NCBI GenBank assembly: GCA_046290435.1
Contig: JBKAGO010000033.1
Span: 1-64,000, forward strand
Length of the DNA stretch: 64,000 nucleotides
Reading direction: 5' to 3'
DNA from: CAVQUE01 sp046290435
GTDB lineage: Bacteria > Actinomycetota > Acidimicrobiia > Acidimicrobiales > UBA8592
The number at the start of each line of letters is the position of its first letter. Position 1 is the stretch's first letter. This document shows, piece by piece, positions 1 to 7,854 of the stretch. A program made the position numbers and the translations under genes. Below the pieces are notes generated by a model that did not search any database, was not told the origin of the DNA, and saw only the letters and a program-made list of their open reading frames with translations.

Positions 1-1
1 G

Positions 2-1030
2 CAGGTGTTGTTCTCATTCAGTTCTCATCATGCGACTTTTTTAAATTATTCGAAGCTTCGTTCTGCCGAGGTCTATCTACATGAAATGCCCGGCGGGCAG
101 TTCACCAACCTCAAGGCGCAGGCGCGCAGCCTTGGGCTTGAGGAACGCTGGCACGAGGTGGCGCAGACCTATGCGGATGTGAACCAGATGTTCGGCGATA
201 TCGTCAAGGTCACGCCGTCCTCCAAGGTGGTGGGCGACATGGCGCTGATGATGGTGTCGCAGGGTCTGACCCGCGCGGATGTGGAGAACCCGGACACCGA
301 TGTGTCCTTCCCCGACAGCGTGATCGACATGATGCGCGGCTCATTGGGGCAGCCTCCGGGGGGGTGGCCTGCGGCGATCCAGAAGAAGATCCTCAAGGGT
401 GAGGCAGCCTTTACCGACCGCCCCGGCAAACACGCGGCCCCGGTGGATATCGAAGAAACCCGCGCCAAGGTGATCAAAGAACTCGAAGGCAAGGCGATCG
501 ATGACGAGGATCTGAACGGATATCTCATGTATCCCAAGGTCTTCCTTGATTACATGGGCCGCCACCGGACATATGGCCCGGTGCGGGTGCTGCCGACGCA
601 GACGTTCTTTTATGGCATGGAACAGGGCGACCAGATCAGCGCCGAGATCGACCCCGGCAAGACGCTTGAAATCCGTCTGATCGCGGTGGGCGAGACGCAG
701 GACGATGGCGAGGTGCGGGTGTTCTTTGAACTCAACGGCCAGCCGCGCACGATCCGTGTGCCCGACCGCAAGGCCAAAGCCACCACGGCGGCACGGCCCA
801 AGGCGGAGGTCGGCAACCCGAACCACATCGGCGCGCCGATGCCGGGCGTCGTCGCCTCTATCGCGGTTCAGGCGGGATCGAAGATCAAAGAGGGCGACCT
901 CCTGCTGACCATCGAAGCGATGAAGATGGAGACGGGTCTACACGCCGAGCGCGATGCCGTGGTGAAGGCGGTGCATGTGTCCCCTGCGGCGCAGATCGAC
1001 GCGAAGGATCTGTTGATCGAGTTGGAGTGA
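2..1030 (+). CDS. pyc: Pyruvate carboxylase, C-terminal part (5'-truncated)
   Basis: Carries the last ~320 residues of a biotin-dependent pyruvate carboxylase, which makes oxaloacetate from pyruvate, bicarbonate and ATP in the cytoplasm (family length about 1,150). From position 62 the frame matches the end of the carboxyltransferase domain (HEMPGGQFTN), the allosteric/linker region and a C-terminal biotinyl domain; the biotin-accepting lysine lies in AMKMET at codon 923-925. The frame is open to the window edge. Bases 1-61 are AT-rich and do not resemble the protein, so the contig end may be a second misjoin. A stem-loop follows the stop. The last 23 codons are repeated at 2001-2069. Confidence 0.9.
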   Translation, partial: QVLFSFSSHHATFLNYSKLRSAEVYLHEMPGGQFTNLKAQARSLGLEERWHEVAQTYADVNQMFGDIVKVTPSSKVVGDMALMMVSQGLTRADVENPDTDVSFPDSVIDMMRGSLGQPPGGWPAAIQKKILKGEAAFTDRPGKHAAPVDIEETRAKVIKELEGKAIDDEDLNGYLMYPKVFLDYMGRHRTYGPVRVLPTQTFFYGMEQGDQISAEIDPGKTLEIRLIAVGETQDDGEVRVFFELNGQPRTIRVPDRKAKATTAARPKAEVGNPNHIGAPMPGVVASIAVQAGSKIKEGDLLLTIEAMKMETGLHAERDAVVKAVHVSPAAQIDAKDLLIELE

Positions 1031-1045
1031 GGCGGGATTGGCGTG

Positions 1046-1067
1046 GGACGGGCCTTTGGGCCTGTCC
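1046..1067 (+). terminator. Stem-loop terminator after pyc
   Basis: A 9-bp GC-rich stem (1046-1054 with 1059-1067, one G-T pair) closes a 4-base loop 15 bases after the pyc stop; only a short T-containing tail follows. A related stem-loop follows the second copy of the pyc tail at 2085-2106. Confidence 0.5.
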
Positions 1068-1511
1068 GTCTATTTGACGAAATTTGGCCCTAGCGCGGAC
1101 CTACGTCACAGGTCCACTCCGGCCCCATCGCAGGCGATCCTGTAGCAGCCCACGATCTTGGTATCCTGCGGCTCTATGATCCATCGAAAGCCCTTAAGGC
1201 AGGACGCCGGGGCAAGCGCAAATTCAACCGGGCATGGGCCCAATTGTTCGAACCGACCAGCCGCCTCAGGAACGTCGCGGTTAATTCCGATCGCGGGCGC
1301 GCCACCGAGAAATAGATGCTCGGGTCCGGGTGTTTGCCTCTTCCACAAAGCTGTTTCCAAGAGTCCTGCGTGGCCATGAGCTGGCTAGCTTAGGCACCAA
1401 AGAACCACGGAAAAAATTTTGGCCACGCCTCTAAAACGTGGTGCTGTCAGCCGTTGCAAGGATTGAAGTGATATACTCTTCAAGCCCGAAAGCACACAGA
1501 AAGCTACAGAA
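1068..1511. other. Intergenic stretch between pyc and the BLUF gene
   Basis: No convincing gene. One minus-strand open frame at 1106-1360 (84 codons) has four cysteines and a plausible-looking C-terminus, but I do not recognise it and see no clear ribosome site; it may be a decayed gene. GC is lower than in the neighbouring his region. The stretch lies between the two copies of the pyc 3' tail. Confidence 0.4.
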
Positions 1512-1964
1512 ATGCCGACCACAGAAATGTTGCATCAGATCGTTTATGTCAGCAAGCCGACCCGTTCCATGGCACTGAGCGAAGTACGCGAATTGCTTAT
1601 CAAGGCGCAGATCAACAATCATTTCAAGGACGTGACCGGGATGCTCCTGTTTGACGGAGACACCTTTCTGCAGGTTCTCGAAGGGCCCGAGGATACCGTG
1701 ATGACTCTCTTCGAAAAGATCGAGCGTGATCCGCGCCACACGCAGTTCACCTCTTTGGTGCAGAGAAAGATCCCGCAACGCGATTTCGGCGATTGGTCGA
1801 TGGGGCTCGCTCATATCGAAAGCAAGCACATGAGGAGCCTTCCCGGTCTCATGGACATCCAAAGCGCCCGCAGCATGCTGTCGAAAAGCGGAGCGGCTGA
1901 AAGCCTCGTGTCGTTGATCAAGTTCCGCTATGGCGACAGTGACAAGGATGCCGAGGTCGCCTAA
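1512..1964 (+). CDS. BLUF-domain blue-light photoreceptor
   Basis: A 150-residue protein made of one BLUF domain (FAD-binding blue-light sensor) plus a short C-terminal cap, without a fused output domain. The three residues of the flavin photocycle are present with the spacing known from AppA: Tyr12 in IVYVS, Asn36 in INNHF and Gln54 in FLQVLEG. Short BLUF proteins act through protein partners, often on stress, motility or second-messenger output; the partner here is unknown. The ribosome site is weak; Met6 at 1527 is an alternative start. The gene stands alone between two copies of the pyc tail. Confidence 0.92.
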   Translation: MPTTEMLHQIVYVSKPTRSMALSEVRELLIKAQINNHFKDVTGMLLFDGDTFLQVLEGPEDTVMTLFEKIERDPRHTQFTSLVQRKIPQRDFGDWSMGLAHIESKHMRSLPGLMDIQSARSMLSKSGAAESLVSLIKFRYGDSDKDAEVA

Positions 1965-2000
1965 CCCGTCTGCCCACTCTTCCAGCGCAGTTTGATCTGG

Positions 2001-2069
2001 CTGAAGGTCGTTCACGTGTCCCCCGCGGCGCAGATCGACGCGAAGGATCTGTTGATCAAGGTGGAGTGA
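2001..2069 (+). pseudogene. Duplicate fragment of the pyc 3' end
   Basis: These 69 bases match the last 23 codons of pyc (962-1030) at 61 of 69 positions and would read LKVVHVSPAAQIDAKDLLIKVE-stop in frame. A 33-base core is identical (986-1018 and 2025-2057). The similarity continues past the stop into the stem-loop. Several differences are silent or conservative, so this looks like a once-functional homologous tail, not a fresh copy. There is no start codon or upstream part, so it is a remnant left by insertion or recombination at the end of pyc. Confidence 0.85.
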
Positions 2070-2084
2070 GGTGGAGTTGGTTTG

Positions 2085-2106
2085 GGGCGGGCCTTGGGCC
2101 CTGCCC
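2085..2106. terminator. Stem-loop after the duplicated pyc tail
   Basis: Stem of 4+5 bp with a single bulge and a 3-base loop, the counterpart of the pyc stem-loop at 1046-1067. It abuts the stop codon of the convergent gene at 2106 and may serve both directions. Confidence 0.4.
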
Positions 2107-3467
2107 TATAGATTTTCTATCCCATCAGCCTCAGCATCGCTTTCGAGAGCATCTACTGATACATCTTCTGCTGAACTTCGGTCAGCTCTAATCTTCGGAG
2201 CAGATTTCCTCCATTCTTGCAAATTTTGACCAATTTCTCGATAAAATTCGGGCACGGCATCCTCCAGTTCTTTGATGAAGTTCGTTTGCTGTGTGAATTT
2301 TGCTCCCAACCTACGCGCGATAAAGATGTGGAAACGTGAGACCTGAAGCCCATTTTTGTCCTTTTCACAAACCGAAGGATCAGCAATAAGATCCGACAAC
2401 TGAAATTGCGTACTTTCACTTCGTCCTGGCCATGTCATGCGCACAAAAACTTCATCGATTTTCTCAGTTTTGATTTGACGCAACAACCAATTGACGCGGG
2501 CTTTTGACGAAACTTTGTCTTCAGGAGCGCGCAAAGTCATTCCAATATCTATGGTTCGACGAGCGATATCGGCAGTTATTTCGACTGGCGCAGCTGCATC
2601 AGGTATTTCAAGGATCGAAACAAGTCGAGCCTCATCCCGTAGTACTTGCAGTTCATCTTTCCGGCGCTGCAAAGGATCGGAGCGATACTTTTTTGGTAAT
2701 TTTTCTTGGACAACAGTCTCAGTTTGTCGGCTCAGTATTAAAGACAAATCACGCGTTTCTTGATGCCACGCATCAAGCACAATCAACGCCTCGTTAGACT
2801 TTGCTGGAATTTTTCCACCAGCAGATACCAAGCGGTTTATTTCCGCCCACTCCGCTGGCATGCGATCAAAACCTTTAACGCCAGCACTTTCATGGGTCAA
2901 AAATCTTCGAAGTTCGTTGAGCAATAACATTTGATCTTCATCGGCAACAGCATCTTGATTCAGCAGAATGTCTGTGGTTGTGAGAATTGACATCCAAGAC
3001 CAGTGGAATACTGGTATCTTTGATCTACTTTTCCGAACCTCCTCCACTGGATGATGCTCTGGAAGAGTTGCAAATTGATTAGAAATAGTAATTACACAAT
3101 CGAGACCTTGCTCTTTAGCGATCTCCCTGTATTTTTCGACTTGGTCTGCAGCTATTTCAGCGTTACCAACTTTTGCCTCAACAAGCGCCCGCCATTCATT
3201 TGAACCAGACCGCAAAATAATGAGGCCATCAGGTCGATCTTTTACTTGTATTTTTTCATTCTTAAAAACAATTTCAGTATACGTTTCAATTTTCGACCGC
3301 TTGCCGACACGTTTCCCAACAGTGCTTAGAAGTTCGGCACCAAACTCTTCAATTTTTGAAATGCAAGCCAAAACAATTGAAGTTGTTCGTCCTTCTTTAG
3401 AAGTTGTTGCCAAGACAGGGAAGAGTCTCGCGACTTCACCTTGAATAAGGTAATCAGGGCGGTGCAT
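2106..3467 (-). CDS. PD-(D/E)XK nuclease-like protein, probably acquired
   Basis: A 453-residue protein of no named family that I recognise. The N-terminal half has a PD-(D/E)XK nuclease-like core: RPDGLIIL, then WRALVEAKVG (the D...E-x-K signature), then a helix and CVITISNQF. The C-terminal half has mixed helix/strand content with no motif I can place. Proteins of this build are often restriction or defence nucleases, which is inference here. The coding region is far more AT-rich than its neighbours, which suggests horizontal acquisition. It stands alone; its 127-base upstream gap holds a 6-bp inverted repeat (GTTGAA/TTCAAC, about 3480-3500) that could be an operator. Confidence 0.6.
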   Translation of the reverse strand: MHRPDYLIQGEVARLFPVLATTSKEGRTTSIVLACISKIEEFGAELLSTVGKRVGKRSKIETYTEIVFKNEKIQVKDRPDGLIILRSGSNEWRALVEAKVGNAEIAADQVEKYREIAKEQGLDCVITISNQFATLPEHHPVEEVRKSRSKIPVFHWSWMSILTTTDILLNQDAVADEDQMLLLNELRRFLTHESAGVKGFDRMPAEWAEINRLVSAGGKIPAKSNEALIVLDAWHQETRDLSLILSRQTETVVQEKLPKKYRSDPLQRRKDELQVLRDEARLVSILEIPDAAAPVEITADIARRTIDIGMTLRAPEDKVSSKARVNWLLRQIKTEKIDEVFVRMTWPGRSESTQFQLSDLIADPSVCEKDKNGLQVSRFHIFIARRLGAKFTQQTNFIKELEDAVPEFYREIGQNLQEWRKSAPKIRADRSSAEDVSVDALESDAEADGIENL

Positions 3468-3594
3468 TCAGTCATCTCCGTTGAACAATTTTTTCAACCT
3501 TAGGTTAATGACATAAGTTTACGCAACCTACCGCAGAAGCAAAGCCGCAATCTTTTGAAATGACGAACTAATATTGATCTGAAAGCAGTGAACG

Positions 3595-4134
3595 CTACCC
3601 CTTCCAAACCTCCGGCGTCACATAGACCATGCCCTCGTCCACGCTGACCATGACGTCACCGTCTTGAATGTTGACCTGCATCTTCATGGCACGGCTGGCC
3701 AAAGCCGCCAGCGCCGTGGTCTCGGGTTCGGGCAGGCCGACGACGGACAGGTTGTCGAACCGGGTGGTGCTGCCCTTGACCTTGTCCCACCAAATCTCGG
3801 CCGGGCGGCCGCCATAGGCGTAGACGATGACCTTGCCCGCCTTGGCGCTGGATTGGCGCAGCACTTTCTCGGACGGCAGGCCAAGGGCGATCCAGACGTC
3901 GAGCTCTCCGCTCAGGCTTTTCTGCCAGATGTCCGGCTCATCATCGGTGGACAGACCCTTGGTCATCTCCAGATGCTCGTCCGCGTTCAGCGCAAAGGCC
4001 ACGAGGCGCACCATCAGGCGTTCATCGGTCTCGGACGGGTGTTTGGCCACGGTCAGCTTGTGGGTCTCGTAATAGTGACGATCCATGTCCGACACGGTGA
4101 GTTCGACTTTATAAATGGTGGCATTTTGCGCCAT
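3595..4134 (-). CDS. yaeQ: YaeQ family protein
   Basis: A 179-residue YaeQ family protein, close to the usual 180. Markers are the N-terminal TIYKVELTVSDMDRHYY, the ERLMVRLVAFALNA segment and the central DVWIALGLPS followed by KVIVYAYG, which match the modified PD-(D/E)XK core known for YaeQ. The cellular role is poorly defined; the E. coli protein was linked to suppression of rfaH loss. The start at 4134 gives the family-length protein; an in-frame upstream extension is low-complexity and unlike YaeQ. Confidence 0.85.
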   Translation of the reverse strand: MAQNATIYKVELTVSDMDRHYYETHKLTVAKHPSETDERLMVRLVAFALNADEHLEMTKGLSTDDEPDIWQKSLSGELDVWIALGLPSEKVLRQSSAKAGKVIVYAYGGRPAEIWWDKVKGSTTRFDNLSVVGLPEPETTALAALASRAMKMQVNIQDGDVMVSVDEGMVYVTPEVWKG

Positions 4135-4320
4135 GACGGGCCCCAGACCTTGAAAGATTGGGATGCCTACTGCGTCTGGAGGCTGCGGGAAAGCAGATAG
4201 ACCGGATGTTGCGCGCAAAGGTGTCGGACGCGGTGACGAAAAAGGCGGGGCACGGGGCCTCATTTTCCTCTTGCACCCCGCTGCGACACGCACTAAATCC
4301 CCGCCTACCAGATTGGCAGC

Positions 4321-4395
4321 GCGGGCGTAGCTCAGGGGTAGAGCATAACCTTGCCAAGGTTAGGGTCGGGCGTTCGAATCGCCTCGCCCGCTCCA
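4321..4395 (+). tRNA. tRNA-Gly (GCC anticodon), copy 1
   Basis: A 75-base cloverleaf: 7-bp acceptor stem GCGGGCG/CGCCCGC, D-arm with AGCTCAGGGGTAGAGC, anticodon GCC in loop TTGCCAA, T-loop TTCGAATC, and an encoded CCA end. It reads glycine GGC/GGT codons. Confidence 0.96.
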
Positions 4396-4417
4396 ATCCG
4401 GTCACATCGATGGCAGC

Positions 4418-4492
4418 GCGGGCGTAGCTCAGGGGTAGAGCATAACCTTGCCAAGGTTAGGGTCGGGCGTTCGAATCGCCTCGCCCGCTCCA
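4418..4492 (+). tRNA. tRNA-Gly (GCC anticodon), copy 2
   Basis: Identical in sequence to the copy 97 bases upstream, including the base pairs just 5' of the mature tRNA (GGCAGC). This is a recent tandem duplication and probably a shared transcript. Confidence 0.96.
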
Positions 4493-4586
4493 TCGGTCTC
4501 CCTTCCAAACATGTGCAATCACACCCCCACTTGGCGGGGCGCGTTGGCGCGCCTATAAGGCCGCGACACCATGAAGGAGAGGCGAT

Positions 4587-5174
4587 ATGCGCAGCGCCAA
4601 AGTGACCCGCACCACAGCCGAGACCAAGATCACCGTCGACGTGACTCTTGACGGCACCGGGCAATACGACAACCAGACCGGGATCGGGTTCTTCGACCAC
4701 ATGCTGGACCAGCTTGCGCGCCATTCGCTGATCGACATGAAAGTGCGTTGCGACGGCGACCTGCATATCGACGATCACCACTCGGTCGAGGATGTGGGCA
4801 TCGCTTTGGGTCAGGCCTTGACCCAAGCCATGGGCGACAAGCGCGGGATCGTGCGCTACGGGTCGTGCCTTTTGCCGATGGACGACGCGCTGGTGCGCGC
4901 AGCTCTCGACCTGTCAGCGCGGCCCTTCCTTGTGTGGAACGTCGATCTGCCGACAGCCAAGATCGGCACCTTTGACACGGAACTTGTGCGCGAGTTCTTT
5001 CAGGCGTTCAGCACCCATGGCGGCATCACCCTGCATGTCGACATGCTGCACGGTGTGAACAGCCACCACATCGCCGAAGCCGCGTTCAAGGCCGTGGCCC
5101 GCGCGTTGCGCGACGCGTTGGAGGTCGATCCCCGCAAGGCGGATGCGATCCCGTCCACCAAAGGGGCGCTGTAA
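4587..5174 (+). CDS. hisB: Imidazoleglycerol-phosphate dehydratase HisB
   Basis: A 195-residue monofunctional HisB (no phosphatase domain) that dehydrates imidazole-glycerol phosphate to imidazole-acetol phosphate in histidine synthesis. Metal-binding histidine motifs are clear: FFDHMLDQLARHS, DDHHSVEDVG and the later repeat THGGITLHVDMLHGVNSHHIAEAAFKA region. A GGAGAGG ribosome site precedes the ATG. It is three bases from hisH, so the two are cotranscribed. Confidence 0.97.
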   Translation: MRSAKVTRTTAETKITVDVTLDGTGQYDNQTGIGFFDHMLDQLARHSLIDMKVRCDGDLHIDDHHSVEDVGIALGQALTQAMGDKRGIVRYGSCLLPMDDALVRAALDLSARPFLVWNVDLPTAKIGTFDTELVREFFQAFSTHGGITLHVDMLHGVNSHHIAEAAFKAVARALRDALEVDPRKADAIPSTKGAL

Positions 5175-5177
5175 CCC

Positions 5178-5813
5178 GTGCTGACAGCCATCATCGACTA
5201 CGAAAGCGGCAACCTGCATTCCGCCGAAAAGGCGTTCCAACGCATGGCGCGCGAAGTCGGCGCGGGTGATGTCGTGGTAACCTCCGACCCTGACGTGATC
5301 GCGGGCGCAGACCGGCTCGTCCTGCCCGGCGATGGCGCCTTCCCGGCCTGCGCCGCGGCATTGCGCGCCTCTGGGGCGTTTGCGGCTATGGTCGAGGCGG
5401 TCGAGATCAAGGCGCGGCCGTTTCTGGGCATTTGTGTCGGCATGCAACTCATGGCGCGCGAAGGGCTGGAATATACGCCCACCGACGGTTTGGGCTGGAT
5501 CGACGGCGTGGTCGAACGGATCGTGCCCGCTGACGCCCACATGAAAGTGCCGCATATGGGCTGGAACGATCTGGTGATCGACACCGCCCACCCGGTGCTT
5601 GCAGGGGTTGAGACAAGCGAACACGCCTATTTCGTGCATTCCTATCAGATGCGCGTCAACACCGCGTCGCAGCGCGTGGCGCATGTCGAATACGGCGGCG
5701 ACGTGACTGCTATCGTGGCGCGCGACAACATGGTGGGCTTCCAGTTTCACCCGGAAAAAAGCGCCGCCACCGGCCTGCGCATGATCGCCAACTTCCTGCG
5801 TTGGACGCCCTGA
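5178..5813 (+). CDS. hisH: Imidazole glycerol phosphate synthase subunit HisH
   Basis: A 211-residue class-I glutamine amidotransferase that supplies ammonia to HisF to form IGP and AICAR. The catalytic triad is visible: Cys86 in GICVGMQ and His191/Glu193 in FHPEKS. VPHMGWN and YFVHSY are family hallmarks. It starts with GTG three bases after hisB. Its partner hisF lies 3.4 kb downstream. Confidence 0.96.
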   Translation: MLTAIIDYESGNLHSAEKAFQRMAREVGAGDVVVTSDPDVIAGADRLVLPGDGAFPACAAALRASGAFAAMVEAVEIKARPFLGICVGMQLMAREGLEYTPTDGLGWIDGVVERIVPADAHMKVPHMGWNDLVIDTAHPVLAGVETSEHAYFVHSYQMRVNTASQRVAHVEYGGDVTAIVARDNMVGFQFHPEKSAATGLRMIANFLRWTP

Positions 5814-5863
5814 GCTGACCAAAGCGCAAGAACCGGGTCGTTTGCGGCCCGGCCAAACGGCAG

Positions 5864-5891
5864 GGTGATGTCCTGTAACCGGGACATCACC
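5864..5891 (+). promoter_or_regulatory. Perfect 10-bp hairpin touching the LysE-family start codon
   Basis: GGTGATGTCC and GGACATCACC (5864-5873, 5882-5891) form a perfect inverted repeat with an 8-base loop, ending at the base before ATG 5892. It could hide the ribosome site or act as an operator. A further CGTTTG/CAAACG repeat lies just upstream (about 5839-5859). Confidence 0.45.
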
Positions 5892-6488
5892 ATGACCGAA
5901 ACCATCGTCGCCCTGCTGATCTTTCTCTTCCCGTTGGCCTACAGTCCCGGCCCCGGCAATATGCTCTTTGCCGCCAATGGCGCACTGTTCGGCTTTCGGG
6001 CCACGCTGCCAGCCTCAGCGGGCTATCACCTGGCCACGTGGTTGATGACATTGGGCGTAGGTTTGGGGCTGACGGGCCTGTTCGAGACATGGCCCCTGTT
6101 GTTCCCGGTTCTTAAGACGGCAGGCGCGATCTATGTGCTCTGGTTGGCTCTCAAGCTCTCTCGCGCAGGGGCGACCACAACCACGCAAACAGCGCGCCCG
6201 GCTTCCTTCACCGATGGCGCGGTGTTGCTGCTTCTCAATCCCAAGGCCTATGTCATCATCGCGTTGATGTTTTCACAGTTCCTCTCCCCAACGGAGCCGC
6301 ATGTTTTGGCCGCCGTCATGGTGATCACAACCGTGTTCACACTGAACAACCTGCTGGCCTTTTCGACTTGGACGCTGATCGGAGACAGGCTCGCCCGCGC
6401 GTTTCGTGAGGATCGCAGCGCGATCTGGCTGAACAGGGGGTTCGCCGCTGTGTTGGCCGGCGTCGCCGTTTGGATTTTGCTGGCGTGA
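5892..6488 (+). CDS. LysE/RhtB family amino-acid exporter
   Basis: A 198-residue inner-membrane protein with the usual LysE/RhtB layout: about six hydrophobic segments, the N-terminal PGPGNMLF signature, an early conserved glycine-rich turn, and LLNPKAYVIIALMFSQF in the second half. The family exports amino acids or analogues; the substrate cannot be told here. A start 27 bases upstream (GTG 5865) is possible, but ATG 5892 gives the typical N-terminus. It sits inside the his cluster but is probably not part of the pathway. Confidence 0.85.
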   Translation: MTETIVALLIFLFPLAYSPGPGNMLFAANGALFGFRATLPASAGYHLATWLMTLGVGLGLTGLFETWPLLFPVLKTAGAIYVLWLALKLSRAGATTTTQTARPASFTDGAVLLLLNPKAYVIIALMFSQFLSPTEPHVLAAVMVITTVFTLNNLLAFSTWTLIGDRLARAFREDRSAIWLNRGFAAVLAGVAVWILLA

Positions 6489-6528
6489 GGACCGGAATAA
6501 CCGACTTTGCCCAGAAGCAAGACCGCCC

Positions 6529-6565
6529 ATGGTCTCTTCGGGCTTCAAGTACCTTGGGGACTTCG
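6529..6565. repeat. Intergenic repeat element, copy 1
   Basis: Bases 6529-6551 (TCTTCGGGCTTCAAGTACCTTGGGG-type core) resemble the stretch at about 10299-10326 (TTTGGGCTGCAAATACCTCGGGG). Both follow the stop of a plus-strand gene and lead into a GC-rich hairpin. This looks like a dispersed lineage-specific intergenic element. Confidence 0.4.
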
Positions 6566-6608
6566 GCAAAGCCCCCACCCGATCCGGCGCAGCTCCGCGA
6601 CACACAGA

Positions 6609-6995
6609 TCACTTCACACGCGTCCAGGTCTGGCCACGACAAATGCCCAGTACGCAACCTTCGACCTTCAACTGGTTGCCGCTCAACATCATCTTGGAGT
6701 TATACGTCTTGTCCCGGTCCGGGGCCCAGATCTTGCCGCCCTTGTAGGCACCATCACCGGCGGGCTTCATACCCCAGATCATCTGCTTGCCGATATTGGG
6801 CGACGCGATCTTCTTGCCGCTGGCGTCATAGCCCTGCCCCAACACGCCGCAGATGTCCGCGCCGCAGGTGCTGATGGTGACCAACCCGTAATTGCCGTCA
6901 TCGCCCGGCTGGGTCTTCCACGTGCCTTCCACCGGATCGGCAAAGGCGGCGCTGGCGGCCAGCACAAGGCCTGCGGCGAGTGTCATCAATTTCAT
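6609..6995 (-). CDS. DUF2147 secreted protein
   Basis: A 128-residue protein with a Sec signal peptide (MKLMTLAAGLVLAASAAFA, cut after AFA) and a DUF2147 domain: VEGTWKTQPGDDGNYGLVTI at the N-terminus, paired cysteines in STCGADICG, and MKPAGDGAYKGGKIWAPDRDKTYNSKM. The family is a periplasmic or outer-membrane beta-barrel-like fold of unknown function. The start is set by the signal peptide and a strong GGGAGGAGA site. It is transcribed against the his genes. Confidence 0.85.
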   Translation of the reverse strand: MKLMTLAAGLVLAASAAFADPVEGTWKTQPGDDGNYGLVTISTCGADICGVLGQGYDASGKKIASPNIGKQMIWGMKPAGDGAYKGGKIWAPDRDKTYNSKMMLSGNQLKVEGCVLGICRGQTWTRVK

Positions 6996-7131
6996 CTCTG
7001 TCTCCTCCCTCAGAGTGGTACAAAAACTCTGACCCGAGCTTGCAAATCCGATCAAGATTGACGCTGGGTCGCGTTGCATGTGCCGTTCCGTCATGTCAAA
7101 GCGCGGGGGAATTCTGACCGGAGACTGCGCC

Positions 7132-7854
7132 ATGATCCTCTATCCCGCCATCGACCTCAAAGACGGACAGGCCGTGCGCCTGCTGCGCGGCGACATGGAT
7201 AAATCCACCGTGTTCAACGACGACCCCGCCACACAGGCGATGGAGTTTGTCGAGGCGGGCTGCGAATGGCTGCATCTGGTCGATCTGAACGGTGCCTTCG
7301 CAGGTGAACCGGTGAATGCGGCGGCGGTCGAGGCAATTCTTGATCGCTGCAAAGTGCCCGCGCAATTGGGCGGCGGGATTCGCGATATGGCGACGATCGA
7401 GCGCTGGCTCGACAAGGGATTGCAGCGCGTGATCCTCGGCACGATCGCGGTCGAGAACCCCGATCTGGTCCGCGAAGCGGCAAAGGCCTTTCCGGGCCAT
7501 GTGGCCGTGGGCATCGACGCGCGCAACGGGCGTGTGGCGACCAAGGGCTGGGCCGAAGAAACCGACGTGATGGTCACTGACCTTGCCCGCTCGTTCGAAG
7601 ACGCAGGGGTCGCCGCGATCATCTACACCGACATCAACCGCGACGGTGCGATGCAAGGTCCGAACGTGGAAGCCACCGCAGATCTGGCCCGCGCGGTGTC
7701 GATCCCTGTCATCGCTTCCGGTGGCGTGTCGTCCCTTGACGACCTGATCGCATTGCGGGATTGCGGCGCCGGGCTCAACGGCGCGATTTCGGGCCGCGCG
7801 CTTTATGACGGCGCCCTTGACCTGGCAGAGGCTTTGGCGGTGTTGCGCGCCTAG
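7132..7854 (+). CDS. hisA: Phosphoribosylformimino-AICAR-phosphate isomerase HisA
   Basis: A 240-residue (beta/alpha)8 isomerase that opens the ProFAR ribose ring to PRFAR. It has the duplicated half-barrel signatures: ILYPAIDLKDGQ with catalytic Asp8, LGGGIRDMATIE, YTDINRDGAMQGPN with the second catalytic Asp, and IASGGVSSLDDL. ATG 7132 gives the normal N-terminus. Its end overlaps the convergent DUF302 gene by 4 bases. Confidence 0.97.
   Translation: MILYPAIDLKDGQAVRLLRGDMDKSTVFNDDPATQAMEFVEAGCEWLHLVDLNGAFAGEPVNAAAVEAILDRCKVPAQLGGGIRDMATIERWLDKGLQRVILGTIAVENPDLVREAAKAFPGHVAVGIDARNGRVATKGWAEETDVMVTDLARSFEDAGVAAIIYTDINRDGAMQGPNVEATADLARAVSIPVIASGGVSSLDDLIALRDCGAGLNGAISGRALYDGALDLAEALAVLRA

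Noticed and set aside
1106..1360. 84-codon minus-strand frame as a real gene
   Set aside because: No recognisable family and no ribosome site; recorded only as a possible decayed gene.
4321..4492. tRNA-Gly genes as attachment site of an island covering 2.1-3.5 kb
   Set aside because: No fragment of a tRNA 3' end is found on the far side of the AT-rich gene and no integrase is present.
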